From Prevotellamassilia sp. (lineage in GTDB: Bacteria > Bacteroidota > Bacteroidia > Bacteroidales > Bacteroidaceae): DNA of 13,165 nt. Below the pieces are notes generated by a model that saw only the letters and a program-made list of their open reading frames with translations, was not told the origin of the DNA and made no database searches. The stretch's first letter is position 1. Each line of letters opens with the position of its first letter. The translations under genes and the position numbers were made by a program. Below, in pieces: positions 6,400-13,165 of the stretch. The DNA is taken from assembly GCA_009775705.1 (NCBI GenBank), contig VSQE01000071.1, positions 1 to 13,165 on the forward strand, given 5' to 3'.

Positions 6400-7158
6400 T
6401 TATTTCCAAGCATCAATGATGCCCTTAAAGTCTGCGACATTGAGCGCAGCACCACCAATAAGTCCGCCGTCTACGTCCGGCTTTGCAAAGATTTCCCTAG
6501 CATTGCCGGGCTTGCAACTGCCACCATACAGAATCGACACGTTCTCTGCGGTTTCGGCTCCGAATTTTCCGGCAATGACACTGCGGATGAAAGCGTGCAT
6601 TTCCTCGGCCTGCTCGGCCGTAGCAGTCTTTCCTGTACCGATGGCCCAAACAGGTTCGTAGGCCAGAATTACATTAGCAAACTGTTCTGCCGTCAGGTCA
6701 AAGAGCGAGCCTTCCAACTGTGCCTTCACCACCTCGTTCTGCTTACCGCTCTCACGCTCTTCCAGCACCTCACCAATGCAGAAAATCACTTTCAGACCGT
6801 TTGCCAAAGCCAGGTTTACCTTTTCCTTCAGGATTTCGGCGGTCTCGTGATAGTAGGCACGACGCTCGCTGTGTCCCAAAATAACATATCCGGCACCGGT
6901 GCTCTTCACCATCTCGGCCGAGACCTCACCGGTATAAGCTCCGCTAACCTTGTCGGCACAGTTCTCGGCTCCCAGTCCAATCACCTCAGCATCCAGTTCG
7001 GCTGCCACCGAAGCCAAATGAATAAAGGGAGTACAGATCACAACGTCACAAACAGGCTTGTCGGCCGTCAGTACGTCATTAAGTTCTTTGGCCAAAGCCA
7101 CACCTTCTTGCAGGTTCTTGTTCATTTTCCAGTTACCTGCCACAATTTTCTTTCTCAT
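6400..7158 (-). CDS. tpiA: Triosephosphate isomerase
   Basis: The 252-residue cytosolic TIM-barrel enzyme interconverts dihydroxyacetone phosphate and glyceraldehyde 3-phosphate. All hallmark residues are visible: N9 and K11 in GNWKMN, catalytic H96 in ILGHSERR at 93-100, catalytic E168 in AYEPVWAIGTGKTAT at 166-180 (including the mobile loop 6), and the phosphate-binding YGGS and GGLIGGAAL near the C-terminus. Length is standard. The ATG at 7158 lies 26 bases inside the end of the DoxX/MauE gene in another frame, so translation is probably coupled to it. A terminator hairpin follows the stop. Confidence 0.97.
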   Translation of the reverse strand: MRKKIVAGNWKMNKNLQEGVALAKELNDVLTADKPVCDVVICTPFIHLASVAAELDAEVIGLGAENCADKVSGAYTGEVSAEMVKSTGAGYVILGHSERRAYYHETAEILKEKVNLALANGLKVIFCIGEVLEERESGKQNEVVKAQLEGSLFDLTAEQFANVILAYEPVWAIGTGKTATAEQAEEMHAFIRSVIAGKFGAETAENVSILYGGSCKPGNAREIFAKPDVDGGLIGGAALNVADFKGIIDAWK

Positions 7159-8317
7159 GACTTTCTTTTTTTAGTTGTTTTTTGAAAATATAGTGTCTGT
7201 AATATTTACTACCAATCCAGATACGGTCCGCGAAGATCACCCCCGACAGAGGAAAAAAGAACCACAGTATGAGTTTCAACAAGGCTTCGGCCTGTCCGTC
7301 CCCCTCTTCCTGCCAGTCACTTTGCCCTGCCAACAAAGGCAGATCATTATTGCTCCATTTGGCCCAGACCACTCCATCCTTCAGAAGGAACAGACCGGGA
7401 TTAGAGCGCACCATAGCCTTCAGTTGGGTATCTTCTCCCACCAGAAACGGATAAGCAGCCCCGGTACGGTCCTTCCACTGGTTGATCATGGAAGGGTTTC
7501 CGGAAGTCACTCCATACATGCTGATCCCCATATCTTTACAATCGTCATAGATATCATTGATACGGTCGCAGCAACCATCATCGGCCAGCGCGATGTCGGG
7601 CAAGGTCAGTATGAACGTATATCCGGTATCGGACAATATGGCTTCATGACGCTCCTCCATCACCTCATCGGCCGAAAAAAGTACGAACGTCTGCAAATCC
7701 ACGGGAGAGTCCGGATCGGTCAACGCTCTACGCAGGTCCGTGCCCGTCTTGTAGGACGTAAAATCCAATACCGGCAAATAATGAATGGAATAAAGGCTCA
7801 GCCCTATCACATAAACCCAGGAAAAAACAGAAGTGATCCACTGGTTTCTTTCCGAAATCAACCGCCGGATATACCATTTTCTCCAAAAAAGAACCACGGC
7901 CGCAACCAGCAGGATCAGGTTTTTCACCAGTGTCTGCCCATTACCGAGCACCACGGCCTCGCCGAAGCATCCGCAGTCCGGCACAGGATCATAAAGGTAC
8001 ACATAGAGTGTCAGCAATGTCATCGCCGCCATGAACAGGACAACGGACGCCGTAGTGAAACGGCGGCGGATGCCCAGCAGCAGATAGATGCCCAGCACAA
8101 ACTCCATGCAGGCAAGCGATACTGACAGAAACAGCAGGCGGATGGAATCATCATCAAAAAAAAATCCCCAATGAGAGAAATAAGCATTCAGCTTATACGA
8201 CATTCCGACAGGATCGACAGCCTTCACGAATCCCGAGAACAGGAAAGTCGCCGCCACCACCAGCCTGCAAAGGTTTACCCCCAGCAAAATCCCTATATGT
8301 TTAGACCTGTTTTTCAA
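7133..8317 (-). CDS. DoxX/MauE-type membrane protein with a thioredoxin-like C-terminal region
   Basis: A protein of about 394 residues. The N-terminal part has four or five membrane segments (about 9-31, 58-80, 88-109, 130-146, 163-180) with FLFSGFVKAVDP at 25-36 and DCGCFGE at 114-120, as in the DoxX/MauE family linked to disulfide or quinone redox chemistry. A soluble region follows (about 200-335) with a thioredoxin-like layout (YTFILTLPD, then SNPGLFLLKDG at 305-315) but no CXXC pair; C249-C250 are adjacent. A last hydrophobic stretch lies at 347-364. NCBI annotates similar Bacteroides proteins as 'BT_3928 family', as I recall. No early ATG exists; TTG at 8317, overlapping the DUF1599 gene by 17 bases, keeps the first membrane segment whole, but a slightly later start is possible. 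It overlaps tpiA by 26 bases. The function is not established. Confidence 0.8.
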   Translation of the reverse strand: MKNRSKHIGILLGVNLCRLVVAATFLFSGFVKAVDPVGMSYKLNAYFSHWGFFFDDDSIRLLFLSVSLACMEFVLGIYLLLGIRRRFTTASVVLFMAAMTLLTLYVYLYDPVPDCGCFGEAVVLGNGQTLVKNLILLVAAVVLFWRKWYIRRLISERNQWITSVFSWVYVIGLSLYSIHYLPVLDFTSYKTGTDLRRALTDPDSPVDLQTFVLFSADEVMEERHEAILSDTGYTFILTLPDIALADDGCCDRINDIYDDCKDMGISMYGVTSGNPSMINQWKDRTGAAYPFLVGEDTQLKAMVRSNPGLFLLKDGVVWAKWSNNDLPLLAGQSDWQEEGDGQAEALLKLILWFFFPLSGVIFADRIWIGSKYYRHYIFKKQLKKESHEKENCGR

Positions 8318-8855
8318 ACAATAATTTTATCAGCCCGAAAACGGCATAGTTAATCATGTCCATATAATTGGCAGCCACTCCTTCCGACACCAGCGTCTCG
8401 CCTTCCAAATCCTCGATCTGCTTGGTCCGGAAAATCTTCATCAATATCAGGTCTGTATAGGAGCTTACCCGCATACTGCGCCATGCCTCGTCATAATCAT
8501 GGTTCTTGCGCAACATCAGCCTCAAAGCCTCGGAAGCATGTGCGTCATAGAGTTCCAGAGCCTTTTCCTCGAGCAGCAGGTCTCCGTCCGAAGGCCCCAT
8601 TTCCAACTGGATCAGTCCGATGATTCCATAATTGACAATGGCCACAAACTCATCAACGATGCCTTCATCCACCAACGCTGTCTTTTTCATTTCAAGCGAG
8701 CGGATACGGTTGGCCTTGATATATAACTGGTCTGTCACGGAACACGGGCGCATGATGCGCCATGCCGAACCGTAATCGTGCATTTTTTTGACGAAAAGCT
8801 CTCTGCAGGTTCTTATCGCTTCCACGAACTCCTGCTCTGTATTCTCTACTGCCAT
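8301..8855 (-). CDS. Duplicated DUF1599 (nucleotide modification associated domain 1) protein
   Basis: The 184-residue soluble protein consists of two copies of one domain. Copy 1 (about 24-84) has MHDYGSAWRIMR, LVDEG and IVNYGIIGLIQL; copy 2 (about 117-178) has NHDYDEAWRSMR, LVSEG and MINYAVFGLIKL. This is DUF1599, which as I recall Pfam also calls nucleotide modification associated domain 1 because phage versions occur beside base-modification genes. The acidic pattern followed by NY on a hydrophobic helix recalls the all-alpha MazG-like NTP pyrophosphatases, but that is inference. The ATG at 8855 is preferred over an upstream TTG at 8879 because that codon overlaps the -7 promoter box. It is the first gene of the cluster leading to tpiA and folE. 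No biochemical role is known to me. Confidence 0.85.
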   Translation of the reverse strand: MAVENTEQEFVEAIRTCRELFVKKMHDYGSAWRIMRPCSVTDQLYIKANRIRSLEMKKTALVDEGIVDEFVAIVNYGIIGLIQLEMGPSDGDLLLEEKALELYDAHASEALRLMLRKNHDYDEAWRSMRVSSYTDLILMKIFRTKQIEDLEGETLVSEGVAANYMDMINYAVFGLIKLLFEKQV

Positions 8856-8876
8856 GTCAGTCGGTCTTATTTGGTG

Positions 8877-8908
8877 CAAAGTTAACGTAAGAGGCTTGAA
8901 CTGCCAAA
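8877..8908 (-). promoter_or_regulatory. Strong Bacteroidetes-type promoter of the DUF1599-tpiA cluster
   Basis: On the minus strand TTTG (8908-8905) is followed after exactly 20 bases by TAACTTTG (8884-8877), matching both consensus boxes. The transcript would start near 8870, about 15 bases before the ATG at 8855, which decides that start over the TTG at 8879. Confidence 0.75.
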
Positions 8909-9033
8909 TTTATTTACAGTTTTTACCGGCAAGGAGCAAACGCACCGCCCTACTGTAAAGTTCTATAAAGTTCCATCCGCATATCCGCCAAAATAATCAT
9001 GGCCGACAGAATGGTCAGATAAGAGAAAATCCG

Positions 9034-9041
9034 TATCTTTG
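9034..9041 (+). promoter_or_regulatory. Promoter (-7 box) of the ispE operon
   Basis: TATCTTTG matches TAnnTTTG exactly and lies 30 bases before the ispE ATG. The -33 region is weak. It is divergent from the DUF1599 promoter; the two -7 boxes are about 150 bases apart. The same octamer serves the tamB-like gene at 710-717. Confidence 0.6.
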
Positions 9042-9071
9042 TCCTCCAAACAAAAAAGACAAAATCTCTTC

Positions 9072-9899
9072 ATGCTCTGCTTTCCCTGTGCAAAAATAAA
9101 CATCGGGCTGAATGTCGTCCGGAAACGTCCGGACGGCTATCACGACATTGAGACGGTATTCTATCCCATACCGCTACATGACAATCTGGAACTCCGACGA
9201 GACAATAAAGGAACAGCGCCCTACAGCCTGCAACTGGCAGGGGATCCTGTAGACTGCCTGCCGGAAGAGAATCTCATTGTACGTGTGTTCCGCAGCCTAC
9301 AAGAAGAATTTTCCCTGCCACCCTCCTTTATCCATCTGTACAAACGGATCCCTTCGGGTGCCGGACTGGGCGGTGGCAGTGCCGATGCAGCCTTCATGAT
9401 CAAAGCCGTCAACGAGGAATACGGGTTGAACCTGTCTGAGGAGGAGATGGAAAACCGAATTGCCCCGTTCGGAGCGGACTGCCCTTTTTTCGTGCGGTGC
9501 CGTCCGGTTTATGCCACCGGAACAGGCAATATCATGTCACCGCTTCCATTCAGTCTGAAAGGATGGGTACTTGTATTAGTGAAACCGTCCGTTTCCGTTT
9601 CCACCCGTGAGGCTTACGCCAATCTGACTCCACGTGAAAGCAAACACGATTTGCGCATCCTGTTGGCCAATCCCGTGGAACAATGGCGCGGAACGGTCAG
9701 AAACGATTTTGAAGAGAGGGTCTTCCTGCACCATCCCCGGATAGCCGCCATCAAATCCACCCTTTACGACATGGGAGCCGTCTATGCTGCCATGAGCGGC
9801 AGCGGCAGCACGGTTTTCGCATTGTTCCGTCACCGGATAGACGAAGTGAGCGAAGTTTTTGACGATTGTTTCGTGTTTCAGGAAAAGCTGCGCATATGA
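9072..9899 (+). CDS. ispE: 4-diphosphocytidyl-2-C-methyl-D-erythritol kinase
   Basis: The 275-residue GHMP-family kinase phosphorylates CDP-ME at the 2-hydroxyl with ATP, the fourth step of the MEP isoprenoid pathway. The N-terminal AKINIGLNV has the catalytic Lys at 8; RPDGYHDIETVFYPI at 19-33 binds the cytidyl substrate; PSGAGLGGGSADAA at 94-107 is the ATP-binding glycine-rich loop; GADCPFF at 134-140 contains the catalytic Asp136; and AAMSGSGSTVFALF near the C-terminus is the third GHMP motif. The ATG at 9072 begins exactly at the family N-terminus. An in-frame TTG at 9039 overlaps the promoter box and is rejected. The stop overlaps the next start (ATGA, 4 bases), so the two proteins are probably made together. 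Confidence 0.96.
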   Translation: MLCFPCAKINIGLNVVRKRPDGYHDIETVFYPIPLHDNLELRRDNKGTAPYSLQLAGDPVDCLPEENLIVRVFRSLQEEFSLPPSFIHLYKRIPSGAGLGGGSADAAFMIKAVNEEYGLNLSEEEMENRIAPFGADCPFFVRCRPVYATGTGNIMSPLPFSLKGWVLVLVKPSVSVSTREAYANLTPRESKHDLRILLANPVEQWRGTVRNDFEERVFLHHPRIAAIKSTLYDMGAVYAAMSGSGSTVFALFRHRIDEVSEVFDDCFVFQEKLRI

Positions 9900-10654
9900 T
9901 AGCCTATTTTTCCGGCACGGGCAACAGCCGGCACATCGCCGAAAGACTGGCCGTCCTGACATCGGACATAGCCTGCGACATCACCCGTGACACGTCCGGC
10001 GTCAGAGACGGAGACAACGTGCTGGGCCTTGTCTTTCCGGTCTATGCCTGGGGATTGCCCGAAACATACAACCGTTTTCTATCCGGCCTCTCTCTTCGGC
10101 AATTCACCTATATTTATATGGTATGCACGTGCGGAGACGATATCGGATGCACCGACCGCATCCTGGCGCGCAGGCTCCAGACTTTGGGGAGCAAACGGCT
10201 CTCCGCCGCTTTTTCCGTCCGGATGCCCAACACGTACATCGGTCTGCCGGGATTCGATGTCGACACGAAGGAGATAACCCAAAGCAAACTCGCCAAAGCA
10301 AGCGGCCGTTTGCAAACCATTGCCGAAGCGGTCAATGCTCAGCTTGAAGAGCACACCGATGTATGGCGCGGTCGTTTTCCAAGACTGAAAAGCTACCTGC
10401 TCCGCCCTCTCTTCAACCTGCTACTGACCAGCGACAAGGCGTTTCACACAGCAGACCGTTGCCTGCGGTGTGGAAAGTGCACCGCCGTTTGTCCACTGCA
10501 CAACATCCGGACCGGCAAAGACGGGCTCCCCTCCTGGCAAGGACACTGCACCCTCTGCCTACGCTGCTACCATGCCTGTCCCTCCCGTGCCATCGAATAC
10601 CGCCCTTTCGGCAAGGGAAAAGGGCAGTACCTGTTTCCTGAAAATAAAAACTGA
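9896..10654 (+). CDS. EFR1-type flavodoxin-ferredoxin fusion protein
   Basis: The 252-residue cytosolic electron-transfer protein combines a flavodoxin-like domain and a bacterial ferredoxin domain. The N-terminus has the FMN phosphate-binding loop FSGTGNSRHIA at 5-15, with FPVYAWGLP at 47-55 and TCGDDIGCTD at 78-87. The C-terminus has two CxxCxxCxxxC sets, C189/C192/C195/C199 and C218/C221/C224/C228, each ending in CP as in 2[4Fe-4S] ferredoxins. This matches the 'EFR1 family ferrodoxin' proteins of anaerobes. The ATG at 9896 starts right at the first beta strand and overlaps the ispE stop. Redox partners are not known; the neighbour suggests a link to the iron-sulfur enzymes IspG and IspH, but that is inference. 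Such proteins are commonly orphan. Confidence 0.9.
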   Translation: MIAYFSGTGNSRHIAERLAVLTSDIACDITRDTSGVRDGDNVLGLVFPVYAWGLPETYNRFLSGLSLRQFTYIYMVCTCGDDIGCTDRILARRLQTLGSKRLSAAFSVRMPNTYIGLPGFDVDTKEITQSKLAKASGRLQTIAEAVNAQLEEHTDVWRGRFPRLKSYLLRPLFNLLLTSDKAFHTADRCLRCGKCTAVCPLHNIRTGKDGLPSWQGHCTLCLRCYHACPSRAIEYRPFGKGKGQYLFPENKN

Positions 10655-10678
10655 CGCAATAATTTATTAAGAATTTCT

Positions 10679-11116
10679 ATGAACATACGATTCATTCTTT
10701 TCGTCTTTTTCCTGTCGCTGTCAGCGGCAAGTTGCGAACGTGCGGGGCGGATCCTCTCTCCCGGAAAAACATCTTCCATACCTTCGCGCGAGCAAATGGA
10801 AGAGAACGGCCGGCAATTTCTAAACTCGGCCCGCGAGGCTATGAAGCGCGAAGACTTCGCTACTGCTCGCGAACTCATAAAACGCATGAGAAAGGAATGC
10901 CGCAACGCCCTGAACGCCCGCGAAGACGGCATCATCCTGCTCGACTCGGTCGAACTGGCCGAAGCACGGAAGGAATTGGAACGCACAGACAGCCTGATAC
11001 GCACTTCCGGCAAAAAAGATCCCGCACTGGAATCACACTTCGATGAATTGTGCCAACGGATCAAATTCTACAACCGCAAACTGGAACACGACCGCAAGAA
11101 CAAAAAAAAACACTGA
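10679..11116 (+). CDS. Small putative lipoprotein with an alpha-helical charged body
   Basis: The 145-residue protein has a lipoprotein-type signal: MNIRFILFVFFLSLSAASC, with Cys19 after a relaxed lipobox (AAS-C). The mature part, from about 35, is rich in Glu, Arg and Lys and probably forms long helices, perhaps a coiled coil (EQMEENGRQFLNSAREAMKR at 38-57, then ATARELIKRMRKECRNALNA). The C-terminal KNKKKH is strongly basic. I recognise no named family. It lies 24 bases after the flavodoxin-ferredoxin gene and 31 bases before the helicase, so it probably belongs to the ispE operon. The conserved position may reflect a shared transcript more than a shared function. It should be anchored in the inner or outer membrane. 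Confidence 0.75.
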   Translation: MNIRFILFVFFLSLSAASCERAGRILSPGKTSSIPSREQMEENGRQFLNSAREAMKREDFATARELIKRMRKECRNALNAREDGIILLDSVELAEARKELERTDSLIRTSGKKDPALESHFDELCQRIKFYNRKLEHDRKNKKKH

Positions 11117-11147
11117 TACTGTTCCGCCCATAACCAACAAACTGCAC

Positions 11148-13165
11148 ATGAAGGACACCTCGCCCGAAGACATCTACGTCCGGTCGCTCAACCCCACTCA
11201 ACTGGAAGCCGTCACTTACTGCGACGGCCCCAGCCTCGTCATCGCAGGAGCAGGTTCTGGCAAGACAAGGGTACTGACCTACAAAATCGCCTACCTACTG
11301 CAACACGGCTACCAGCCGTGGGAATTACTAAGTCTCACATTCACCAACAAGGCAGCACGTGAGATGAACGAACGCATCTCGGCCATCATACCCGATCTGG
11401 ACACGCGGGATTTATGGTCAGGAACATTTCACAGTATCTTCTCCCGGCTCCTCCGTCGCGAAGCTCCCGCACTGGGCTTCACTTCAAACTATACCATCTA
11501 CGATACGGCCGACAGCCGCTCACTTCTCAAGACCATTGTCCGCGAGAAGGGACTGGACGAAAAGGCCTACAAACCCTCCGTTGTAGCTTGCCGGATATCG
11601 GAAGCCAAGAACAAGGCCGTCCTTCCCGGAGCCTACTCCTCAGATGGCTCGATACGGCGGCGCGACCGTGCCGACGGCATGTCCGAACTGCATGCCGTAT
11701 ATGCCACCTACCAGCAACGTCTCCGGCTGTCGGACGCAATGGACTTCGATGATCTCCTGCTCAACACCTATCTGCTGCTGAAGGATCATCCCGAAACCTG
11801 CCGGCACTATGCAGGACGTTTCCGATACATCCTCATCGACGAGTATCAGGACACCAATCCCCTCCAGGCCCTCATCATCCGGCTCCTCACGCGCCCGGAC
11901 TCCCGCATCTGCGTCGTTGGAGACGATGCCCAGAGCATTTATGGATTTCGCGGAGCGGATATCGACAACATCCTCCAGTTCACCCACCATTACCCCACAG
12001 CCAGGCTCATCAAACTGGAAACCAACTACCGGTCCACACAAACCATCGTAAACGCCGCCAACAGTATCATCCGTCACAACCAACGGCAAATACCCAAGAC
12101 CGTACGCAGCAACGGAGACGTGGGCACCCCGCTGCGTCTGCTCTCCACCTACAGCGACAAGGAGGAAAGCATCAGAGTTGCGGGCGAAATATACCGCCTT
12201 CGGACAAAGGAAAACATCCCCTTCGACAACATCGCCCTACTCTACCGTACCAACGCCCAAAGCCGCTCTTTCGAAGAAACCTTCCGTACCGAAAACATTC
12301 CCTACCGCATATACGGCGGTCTATCTTTCTACCAGAGAAAGGAGATCAAAGACATCTTGGCATATTTCAGGCTCACGGCGAACCTCTCCGACGAAGAAGC
12401 CTTCCGACGCATCATCAACTATCCCGCCCGCGGGATAGGCGCCACCACCCAGAACAAACTCCATCAGGCCGCGCTCCTCACGGACGCTTCCCCCTTCCAA
12501 GTAGCTGCCGACCCAGCCGGACACGGTCTGGAACTGCCTAAAAGCACAACGGCCAAACTGGAACGATTCGTCACGCTGATCTCCGATTTCAGAAAGAGAC
12601 TTACCGAGACGGACGGATATACCTTGGCCGCCGAAATCATACGCAAAAGCGGCATCGGTGCCGACATCCACGCCGACACCACCCCCGAGAGCCTGGCGCG
12701 CCAGGAAAACGTTCAGGAATTGCTCAACTCCATCAAACGTTTTCAGGACGAGCAGGCCGAGGAGACCGGCAATCAGCTCATCTCCCTGACCGACTTTCTG
12801 GCCCAAGTATCCCTGCTCACCGACACCGACCGTTCCGAAGAAGATTCCGGTCCCTGCGTCACCCTCATGACCGTCCACGCCGCCAAAGGACTGGAGTTCG
12901 ACGCCGTGTTCGTCACCGGACTCGAAGAAGACCTCTTCCCCAACGCTACCGCCCGCTACAGCCAGCGCGAGATGGAAGAAGAACGCCGCCTGTTTTACGT
13001 AGCCGTCACCCGTGCCCGCAGACACGTTGTCCTCACCTACGCCCGCAGCCGCTACCGCTACGGCAACATGGAATGCAGCGCCCCCAGTCCATTCCTTCGG
13101 GAAATAAGTAAGGAATACATTGGCAGCGGCAGTTCATCCGGTACACAAAACCTGGCGGCAAACAC
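11148..13165 (+). CDS. uvrD: UvrD/PcrA-type ATP-dependent DNA helicase, C-terminus outside the window
   Basis: About 672 codons of a superfamily 1A 3'-5' helicase acting in nucleotide-excision repair, mismatch repair and clearance of replication forks. Motifs in order: LNPTQLEAV (Q motif) at 14-22, Walker A AGAGSGKT at 33-40, LTFTNKAAREM at 63-73, SGTFHSIF at 91-98, Walker B LIDEYQDTNPLQ at 229-240, VVGDDAQSIYGFRGA at 256-270, NYRST near 293, VHAAKGLEFDAVFVTGLEEDLFP near 575-597 and EEERRLFYVAVTRAR near 609-623. All seven core motifs are therefore inside the window. Family members are about 750-780 residues, so about 80-110 residues, including the C-terminal Tudor-like tail, are missing. The ATG at 11148 begins just before the Q motif. 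UvrD, PcrA and Rep cannot be told apart with certainty here. Confidence 0.94.
   Translation, partial: MKDTSPEDIYVRSLNPTQLEAVTYCDGPSLVIAGAGSGKTRVLTYKIAYLLQHGYQPWELLSLTFTNKAAREMNERISAIIPDLDTRDLWSGTFHSIFSRLLRREAPALGFTSNYTIYDTADSRSLLKTIVREKGLDEKAYKPSVVACRISEAKNKAVLPGAYSSDGSIRRRDRADGMSELHAVYATYQQRLRLSDAMDFDDLLLNTYLLLKDHPETCRHYAGRFRYILIDEYQDTNPLQALIIRLLTRPDSRICVVGDDAQSIYGFRGADIDNILQFTHHYPTARLIKLETNYRSTQTIVNAANSIIRHNQRQIPKTVRSNGDVGTPLRLLSTYSDKEESIRVAGEIYRLRTKENIPFDNIALLYRTNAQSRSFEETFRTENIPYRIYGGLSFYQRKEIKDILAYFRLTANLSDEEAFRRIINYPARGIGATTQNKLHQAALLTDASPFQVAADPAGHGLELPKSTTAKLERFVTLISDFRKRLTETDGYTLAAEIIRKSGIGADIHADTTPESLARQENVQELLNSIKRFQDEQAEETGNQLISLTDFLAQVSLLTDTDRSEEDSGPCVTLMTVHAAKGLEFDAVFVTGLEEDLFPNATARYSQREMEEERRLFYVAVTRARRHVVLTYARSRYRYGNMECSAPSPFLREISKEYIGSGSSSGTQNLAAN

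Noticed and set aside
6022..7185. 387-codon open frame on the plus strand opposite tpiA and the SPOR gene
   Set aside because: It is antisense to tpiA and the SPOR gene, both with complete family motifs; the translation has no recognisable domain and odd composition. It is a shadow of real coding sequence.
7175..8125. 316-codon plus-strand frame opposite the DoxX/MauE gene
   Set aside because: It is rich in His, Gln and Arg with no domain, and opposes a protein with clear membrane segments and motifs.
12321..13025. 234-codon Gly-rich minus-strand frame opposite the helicase
   Set aside because: It is a GC-driven shadow of the helicase, whose core motifs IV to VI lie here.
1..13165. Search by eye for CRISPR arrays, transposases, integrases, toxin-antitoxin or defence genes
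   Set aside because: None seen; the tRNA-Gly gene also shows no adjacent integrase or duplicated 3' end.

Overview
The window looks like a chromosomal stretch from a Bacteroidales bacterium (Bacteroides, Phocaeicola or a close relative). The evidence is the set of protein families (flavodoxin-ferredoxin of the EFR1 type, DoxX/MauE fusion, duplicated DUF1599 protein, SPOR protein, TamB-like protein), weak or absent Shine-Dalgarno sequences, and several promoters of the Bacteroidetes type (-7 box TAnnTTTG, sometimes with a TTTG-like -33 box 20 bases upstream). I cannot name the species.

Layout. (1) 1-648, minus: N-terminal part of a TamB-like envelope protein running off the left edge. (2) About 649-1346: the only long non-coding stretch. 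It holds the tamB promoter, a forward promoter directly followed by a 28-codon ORF with an intrinsic-terminator-like hairpin inside it, two further inverted repeats, and an imperfect palindrome over a candidate promoter for the next gene. (3) 1347-2366, plus: aldo/keto reductase of the YghZ (L-glyceraldehyde 3-phosphate reductase) type. (4) 2398-2440: bidirectional terminator between the convergent reductase and pfkA. (5) 4991-2487, minus: tRNA-Gly(CCC), NhaD-like Na+/H+ antiporter and 6-phosphofructokinase, apparently one unit from a promoter at 5012-5019. (6) 8908-5121, minus: promoter, duplicated DUF1599 protein, DoxX/MauE membrane protein with a thioredoxin-like tail, triosephosphate isomerase, an intercistronic terminator-like hairpin, SPOR-domain protein and GTP cyclohydrolase I. 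(7) 9034 to the right edge, plus: promoter, ispE, an EFR1-type flavodoxin-ferredoxin overlapping ispE by 4 bases, a small lipoprotein and a UvrD/PcrA helicase cut by the window end.

Most of the window is conserved housekeeping: central glycolysis (pfkA, tpiA), a triose-phosphate reductase, the MEP isoprenoid pathway (ispE), pterin/folate synthesis (folE), ion homeostasis (nhaD), DNA repair (uvrD/pcrA) and envelope biogenesis (tamB, SPOR). I see no transposase, integrase, CRISPR array, phage gene, toxin-antitoxin pair or defence island. The least explained parts are the small transcription unit at 843-972, the palindrome upstream of the reductase, the coupling of ispE to a flavodoxin-ferredoxin, and the substituted key residues in the NhaD-like and PfkA proteins.
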